Positions 12,189 through 16,587 of a DNA stretch of 16,587 nt are shown here, piece after piece (the stretch's first letter is position 1; each line of letters begins with the position of its first letter). This DNA is from Paraclostridium ghonii (GTDB lineage Bacteria > Bacillota > Clostridia > Peptostreptococcales > Peptostreptococcaceae): contig NZ_JAKEDR010000066.1 in assembly GCF_023653455.1 (NCBI RefSeq), positions 1 through 16,587 on the forward strand, given 5' to 3'. A program made the translations under genes and the position numbers. The notes beneath the pieces were generated by a model. That model did no database searches. It was not told where the DNA came from and worked only from the letters and a program-made list of their open reading frames with translations.

Positions 12189-12213
12189 AAAGAAGGGTAA
12201 AACCTTCTTTTTT
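12189..12213 (+). terminator. Intrinsic terminator
   Basis: AAAGAAGG (12189-12196) and CCTTCTTT (12203-12210) form an 8-bp stem with a 6-nt loop and run on into TTTAA. It separates the recombination operon from the second Xre/primase unit. Confidence 0.85.
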
Positions 12214-12249
12214 AATGTAGAAAATAGTAATATATTTCCATGTAAAGCG

Positions 12250-12278
12250 TTGAATTGAACACCGTTTTGGTGTATAAT
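12250..12278 (+). promoter_or_regulatory. Promoter with internal palindromic operator
   Basis: TTGAAT (12250-12255), an exact 17-bp spacer and TATAAT (12273-12278). The spacer holds the hyphenated palindrome ACACC-GTTTT-GGTGT (12259-12273), placed so that a bound repressor would block RNA polymerase. The Xre gene begins 32 nt after the -10, suggesting autoregulation. Confidence 0.75.
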
Positions 12279-12309
12279 ATTTACATAGACTTAAGGAAGG
12301 GGTGATAGA

Positions 12310-12492
12310 ATGAACAATATAAAAATATACAGAGAAAAATTAAATATCACTCAAAAGGAAATGGCTGAAAGGCTTGGAATTACTCAACAAGCATATAGCC
12401 GCAAAGAGAGGGGAGAGCGTTCGTTTTCGATTGAGGAAGCTATAATGTTAGAAGATATTTTAAAAGTCCCTGTAAAGGATTTATTCAACTAA
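12310..12492 (+). CDS. Xre-family regulator next to the primase
   Basis: This 60-residue Cro/CI-type HTH covers nearly the whole protein: KIYREKLNITQKEMAERLGI (about 4-23), QQAYSRKERGERSF (recognition helix), EEAIMLEDILKVPVKDLF. Start ATG 12310 follows AAGGGGTGA. It lies 26 nt before the primase-helicase gene with no terminator between, so it likely controls its own and the replication gene's expression through the palindrome at 12259-12273. It resembles the first Xre protein in size but not closely in sequence. Confidence 0.87.
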   Translation: MNNIKIYREKLNITQKEMAERLGITQQAYSRKERGERSFSIEEAIMLEDILKVPVKDLFN

Positions 12493-12518
12493 ATTATTTG
12501 TTTTAAGAGGGGGTAAAT

Positions 12519-15176
12519 ATGTCAAATTTAAATTTATTAGAAGCTATTGAAGTATTAAAAGGGGATAGTGATAACTTAATAAGAATTATTGAACACTATG
12601 GAACAGATATAAAAAACAATCAATGCAAATGTCCTTTTCATAAAGATAAAAACCCTTCGATGGGTATAAAGGGAGGTCATTACAAATGTTTTACGGCTAG
12701 TTGTGGTGCTAGTGGAGATTTAATAGATTTTATAAGGAATAAAGATGGGATGGACACACTAGAAGCTACTAAAAAAGCTATAGATATTTTAGGACTTCCA
12801 ATAACGATTGAAAAAGATAAACTTGATAAACTTAAAGAATATATAGAGAAGGATAAGAGTGTTCACTTTACAGATGATTCTTTTAAATTAGATGGAATAT
12901 ACTTTTACAAAAATAAAGACAATGATCCAGTACTTGCAAGACTTAAATATAAAAATAAAGAAACTTGCAAAAAGAAATTTAGACAAGCGAATATAATCGA
13001 TAAGGGCGATTACTACTCACTTGACTTTAGAAAAGACCACGAAAAACATAACTTACTTTATAATATGCCGATGCTACTTAAAAATATACATGAAAACAAA
13101 GAAGTTTTTATAGCTGAAGGCGAAAAAGACGCTGATAATATGAGAAGGTTGGGATTTGTCGCAACTACGTGTAGAGAGATAAATTCGGTTGACGATGAAG
13201 TTTTAGAGCCTTTGTATGGTGGGAAATTAGTTGTATTAAATGATAATGACACGGCTGGGAAAACACATTTAAGCAATCTTAGAAAAAGGCTTATAAAAAA
13301 TGTTAAATCCTTTAAGAATCTAAAATTAAAAGAGATAATTGATATAGGCGAAAAAGCCGATATATCGGACTTTATAGACGCTAAATTCAAGGAAGGGTTA
13401 TCAACTAAGGATGTACGTAAAATAATCCTTGAGAAGGTCAATAGAACGCTTGACGAGTGTAATACATTAGAACTTCAACAAAATTTCAAGGGGATATACA
13501 AAACATTTACTAAGACTGATAAAGAGGGGAATACAACTACTGAAAGGATATATCTAACAAACTTTAATGTTGAAAGTCTTGTAAGAGTTGAAAATATAGA
13601 TACTGATGAAGAAATGATAGAACTTGTAATCACTTCAAACTTGGGAGAAAAGAAAACAATTAAAGGTAAAAGTAATAAAATATTCTTAGATCCGAAAAAC
13701 TTCAATAGTTTCATGAACATGGGATTTTACTTCGATGGGAAACCAAAGGACCTAAATACTTTTAAGGCATGGGTTAATAAATACTTCTTACTTGAAAAAA
13801 GAAACGAATATTTGCTTACAGGCATAAGGGATATAGACGATAAAAAGATGCTTATAACTCCAAGTGGAGCAGTTTTATCAGATGGAAAAATTGACACAAA
13901 TTATAAAGCCGATAATCACATAACTCAAATAGATTATACTAACACTAAAAGACTAACTAAAGAGCAAGCTATTGAACTTTCAAAGCACTTATTTAGCTTC
14001 AATACACCTAAAAATTGTTATAATATAGTAGGAAGTTTAGTATCTAATATGTTTAATAGCATCTATAGAGAAGCAAAAGGAATAAATGTTCATGTTACAA
14101 GTTATGTTGGGGAGAGTGGAAGTGGAAAATCCTTTACAATTGACAATATAACAAGACCTTTACTTGGTTTGGATAATGACACTCTAGTCTTTAGTGCAAT
14201 AATGAAGCACGGACTTTTAAGAGCTATGAATGATACTTATATGACTACTATAATTGATGAAGTTAAACCATCACAAAGTAGTGAGTTTCAAAGACAATTA
14301 CTATCAAACACAATTAGATCAGTAACAGGAGAATCTACAGTAATAAAAGGAACACAAAATCAAGGGATTAAGACATATAAATATAATTCAAGTTTAGTAA
14401 TAGCAGGCGAGGAAGCACTAGACGAAACGGCATTAAAGAACAGATGTAATATAATTTGGTTTAGCTGCAATGATATGACAGAAGAAATAATAAATCATGG
14501 TAATTACTTTATTACCAAAGAAGGAAAAGAAGCCTTAAAGAGTTTAGGATTAGAAATATATCTTTATATTATGAACAACTATAATGCGGATAGCTTAAAT
14601 AAAGTCCTAGAAGCCATCGAGAGCGATTTCAAACAAGAAAGCAAGATACACCCTAGAATACAGTCAACTTTTAACAATACAATACTTGGATATATAACAG
14701 TTAAACATATCCTTAATAGTATAGGAGGTAATGAAATCAATTTAGAGAGTTCGGAACAAGTTGGCAAACTAATATATCAAAATCTTAAAGAGAACGTATT
14801 AGATGGGGAATTTGCAACTAAGCAAGTATATGATGAAATATTAGAAGCTATTGACGACTTAGCAGGTAGCAAAAATGGAATAGAAGAAGATTATCACTAT
14901 AAAACAGATAGAACGTTTATAAAGCTTGATATAAAAGCCATCTATCCAATACTTGAAAGCTATTATAGAAGCAGGGGGAAACAACTTAAAATAGATTGTA
15001 AGTCTTTTATAAAGATGCTTACTAAATCAAAGTATGTAAGTGGAGATAATAAAGAATACTATAAAGTTGTTAAGCTAAATGGTAAAGCTAAAAGATGCTA
15101 CTTTTTAAACAAAGAAGCCTTAACAAATTTAGATATGCCTATACTAAATCCAAATATAGAATGGGAAGAAATTTAA
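12519..15176 (+). CDS. Phage primase-helicase (CHC2 zinc finger, TOPRIM, AAA+)
   Basis: This 885-residue product has three parts. A CHC2-type zinc finger lies at residues 36-62 (C38-x2-H41 and C57-x4-C62). A TOPRIM primase centre follows, with AEGEKDA (199-205, E200) and VVLNDNDTAGK (238-248, D242 and D244). After a middle domain (about 310-490) comes a P-loop helicase-like domain: Walker A GESGSGKS (531-538, K537), Walker B TTIIDE (576-581) and an SSLVIAGE strand (624-631). It should lay RNA primers and unwind DNA at the fork, as in other phage replicons with primase-helicase fusions. Start ATG 12519 follows AGAGGGGG. The GTTACTA-rich region immediately follows its stop, suggesting an origin it may act on. 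Confidence 0.9.
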   Translation: MSNLNLLEAIEVLKGDSDNLIRIIEHYGTDIKNNQCKCPFHKDKNPSMGIKGGHYKCFTASCGASGDLIDFIRNKDGMDTLEATKKAIDILGLPITIEKDKLDKLKEYIEKDKSVHFTDDSFKLDGIYFYKNKDNDPVLARLKYKNKETCKKKFRQANIIDKGDYYSLDFRKDHEKHNLLYNMPMLLKNIHENKEVFIAEGEKDADNMRRLGFVATTCREINSVDDEVLEPLYGGKLVVLNDNDTAGKTHLSNLRKRLIKNVKSFKNLKLKEIIDIGEKADISDFIDAKFKEGLSTKDVRKIILEKVNRTLDECNTLELQQNFKGIYKTFTKTDKEGNTTTERIYLTNFNVESLVRVENIDTDEEMIELVITSNLGEKKTIKGKSNKIFLDPKNFNSFMNMGFYFDGKPKDLNTFKAWVNKYFLLEKRNEYLLTGIRDIDDKKMLITPSGAVLSDGKIDTNYKADNHITQIDYTNTKRLTKEQAIELSKHLFSFNTPKNCYNIVGSLVSNMFNSIYREAKGINVHVTSYVGESGSGKSFTIDNITRPLLGLDNDTLVFSAIMKHGLLRAMNDTYMTTIIDEVKPSQSSEFQRQLLSNTIRSVTGESTVIKGTQNQGIKTYKYNSSLVIAGEEALDETALKNRCNIIWFSCNDMTEEIINHGNYFITKEGKEALKSLGLEIYLYIMNNYNADSLNKVLEAIESDFKQESKIHPRIQSTFNNTILGYITVKHILNSIGGNEINLESSEQVGKLIYQNLKENVLDGEFATKQVYDEILEAIDDLAGSKNGIEEDYHYKTDRTFIKLDIKAIYPILESYYRSRGKQLKIDCKSFIKMLTKSKYVSGDNKEYYKVVKLNGKAKRCYFLNKEALTNLDMPILNPNIEWEEI

Positions 15177-15520
15177 AAGTTACTAAAATAGTTACTAAAA
15201 GTTACTAAGTGGTTACTATAATTTTTTTAAAAATAGTAACCTCTAAAACTATTGAAAATACTTAAGTATATAAATATATATATAATATAGTTACTAAAGT
15301 TACTAATATATTAATATAGTAGAGCCTTATTGTAAGCAATTTAAGGGTTTTACTATATATAAATAAAAAGCATAGTGCTATGGCAAAAATATAGTAACTT
15401 TAGTAACCTATATAAAATTAGTTCAAATAATGTAGATTTTGCAATGCTTATAGGTAGTTACTAAAGTGGTTACTATATGCAATTTTTGATAGTAACTTTT
15501 ACATTTAAAATAGTAACCGA
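15177..15520. repeat. GTTACTA repeat region, candidate lytic origin
   Basis: Thirteen copies of GTTACTA lie in about 340 bp. On plus: 15179, 15191, 15201, 15212, 15290, 15299, 15457, 15469. On minus (seen as TAGTAAC): 15234, 15392, 15401, 15490, 15511. The 15-bp arm at 15290-15304 is the exact inverse of 15393-15407, flanking a segment of about 88 bp; 15201-15220 is nearly repeated at 15457-15477. The region is very AT-rich with no gene. Position after the primase-helicase suggests an origin or a multi-site operator. Confidence 0.8.
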
Positions 15521-15538
15521 TAAATCAAAGGGGGATTT

Positions 15539-15910
15539 ATGAGGGATTTATTAAAAAAGATTAAAAAGGCTAACTTTTATGATCTAAAGGCTATTGGTGA
15601 ATTTGAAGATAAAAAATTGTGTACTTTAGAGGATAGTAAAAATTTTAATTACAAAGAAACTAAGTTATTCAAGGAACTTAACAAGCTTGATGAAAATAGG
15701 TTAGACTATGTAATAGTTTATATTCTTACAGGGAGAGAATTAAGCAGGTACTATGGGACAACTTTAAAAATAAAATTCACTGAATATGTAGATTATTTTA
15801 ATGAATGTGATATAATCAATAAAAACCATAAATTGGAAAAAATAAAGTATGTTTGTTTTAAGAGTCAAAAGCTTAATAATTACATAGATACAGTACTTAA
15901 GTACATTTAA
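15539..15910 (+). CDS. Hypothetical protein downstream of the repeat region
   Basis: This 123-residue product has AAGGGGGA just before ATG 15539. It begins MRDLLKKIKKANFYDLKAIG, mixed helical, and has a later segment with several Tyr (DYVIVYILTGRELSRYYGTT). There is no membrane segment or metal site (four Cys, scattered). I do not recognise the family. Position next to a possible lytic origin suggests a replication accessory role, but it is only position. A DNA-binding role is not excluded (basic N-terminus). Confidence 0.65.
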   Translation: MRDLLKKIKKANFYDLKAIGEFEDKKLCTLEDSKNFNYKETKLFKELNKLDENRLDYVIVYILTGRELSRYYGTTLKIKFTEYVDYFNECDIINKNHKLEKIKYVCFKSQKLNNYIDTVLKYI

Positions 15911-16016
15911 ATGTTATTTTTTAAACCATTTTTTTTATTTAATTTTATTTTGAAATGTGTTATCTTTAAGTTAGTTCACAATTAATAAAAAAAACAGGTT
16001 TTAAGGAGTGTTTGAA

Positions 16017-16511
16017 ATGAAAGCTAAGGGGAAAAAGAATGAACTAACTACAGATAAAAAAGTTCAAGATATGGATTTATTGGCTCGGATGGTTCAAGAG
16101 AGTGTAGCGGCGGCAACAAAGGCTACAAGTACAGTTTTAGTTGAATATATGAATAATTTTCAAGAGGAAATAAAGCAAGAAGTTTACAATATTAAAGATA
16201 TTATAACTGAGCAGGAAATAAGACATGCAAAGCAAATGGAAAAAACTCAAAAACAAATGGATGAAGCGAAGGATTTAATTGGCTTAAGACAAAAAAATGT
16301 TGCATCTTTAGTAAAACTATTAAAAGCTAGATTAACAGACCTTGCAGGCGAACGAGTGAGTGCAGAGAGCTATTATTATGTAACTGCTAAAGAAAAGCTT
16401 TTTAGGAAGTACGGAGTTCAATATTGGGAGCAATTTCCGATTCATCTTTACAACGCCGTACACGCCGATATAGACAGTATAGACGATTTAGATAATATTT
16501 ATTTCGAGTAG
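16017..16511 (+). CDS. Coiled-coil protein with ORF6C-like C-terminus (antirepressor-related)
   Basis: This is a 164-residue product. ATG 16017 is favoured over GTG 16008, because AAGGAG (16003-16008) overlaps the GTG and is 8 nt from the ATG. The first part (about 15-95) is a long charged helix (VEYMNNFQEEIKQEVYNIKD and on). The C-terminal part (about 95-164: VKLLKARLTDL, then YYYVTAKEKLFRKYGVQYW and a final helix) resembles the ORF6C domain of phage antirepressors, which usually follows an N-terminal DNA-binding Bro/AntA domain. That N-terminal domain is absent here, so it may be a partner-binding fragment or a stand-alone regulator. The TAG stop sits in the terminator hairpin. Confidence 0.6.
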   Translation: MKAKGKKNELTTDKKVQDMDLLARMVQESVAAATKATSTVLVEYMNNFQEEIKQEVYNIKDIITEQEIRHAKQMEKTQKQMDEAKDLIGLRQKNVASLVKLLKARLTDLAGERVSAESYYYVTAKEKLFRKYGVQYWEQFPIHLYNAVHADIDSIDDLDNIYFE

Positions 16512-16534
16512 AGAAATCTACTCTTTTTTATTTT
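16506..16534 (+). terminator. Intrinsic terminator overlapping the stop codon
   Basis: GAGTAGA (16506-16512), a GAAA tetraloop and TCTACTC (16517-16523) form a perfect 7-bp stem, then TTTTTT (16524-16529) and more T. The TAG stop (16509-16511) lies in the left arm. Confidence 0.9.
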
Positions 16535-16569
16535 GTCGAAAAGTTTTTTAATAAATTTTATAAAACCAC

Positions 16570-16587
16570 TTGCATATTATATACGCT
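16570..16587 (+). promoter_or_regulatory. Promoter -35 / TTGCATAT element at window edge
   Basis: TTGCATAT (16570-16577) repeats the element of the promoters at 8999 and 9303. Any -10 falls outside the window, so a gene controlled in the same way probably starts to the right. Confidence 0.35.

Noticed and set aside
13058..13720. Minus-strand open frames inside the primase-helicase gene
   Set aside because: Antisense to a clear coding gene, no ribosome sites, unlikely composition (runs of Ser/Phe).
1..16587. Integrase, attachment sites, insertion sequences, tRNA or rRNA genes
   Set aside because: None recognised on reading both strands; consistent with an extrachromosomal element, but genes outside the window cannot be judged.

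Overview
The window looks like about 16.6 kb of a phage-plasmid (an extrachromosomal, plasmid-maintained prophage) from a low-GC Gram-positive host, most likely a Clostridium. This rests on the strong AT richness, the AGGAGG/AGGGGG ribosome sites, the gene families (UviB/BhlA-type holin, Amidase_3 endolysin, YopX, ERF, ERCC4 nuclease) and an actin-type segregation locus sitting next to phage genes. No integrase or attachment site is visible. The species cannot be fixed from the sequence alone.

Layout: (1) 1-1960, plus strand: the end of a tail or tail-fibre gene, two small genes, a terminator that overlaps a stop codon, then the lysis pair (holin and amidase), closed by a perfect bidirectional terminator at 1989-2013. 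(2) 2021-6175, minus strand: the plasmid-maintenance arm. A small membrane protein is followed by parM and a ParR-like gene with a repeat-rich parC-like region at 3566-3690. Six small unknown genes come next. Last is an operon of a ribbon-helix-helix protein overlapping (ATGA) a winged-helix replication-initiator candidate. (3) 6176-6656, no gene: a divergent control region holding four GTTC-N4-GAAC iterons of 22-23 bp and three tandem 9-bp DnaA-box-like repeats, so a strong plasmid-origin candidate. (4) 6657-16511, plus strand: early phage genes. These are small proteins, an FtsK/SpoIIIE-like ATPase abutting a GIY-YIG protein with a C-terminal membrane segment, an Xre regulator, a run of micro-genes, ERF recombinase, YopX protein, ERCC4-type nuclease, a second Xre regulator with a palindrome inside its promoter, and an 885-residue CHC2/TOPRIM/AAA primase-helicase. 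A 362-bp non-coding region with 13 copies of GTTACTA on both strands follows and is a candidate second (lytic) origin. The window ends with an unknown gene and a protein with an ORF6C-like C-terminus.

Working together (inference): Rep/RHH with the iterons and ParM/ParR/parC would keep the element as a plasmid. The primase-helicase, ERF and ERCC4 nuclease with the GTTACTA region would drive lytic replication. The Xre repressors and shared promoter elements would set the balance, and holin plus amidase would release particles. The most unusual points are the two different candidate origins, the membrane-tethered GIY-YIG/FtsK pair, and a 9-bp motif shared by three minus-strand control regions.
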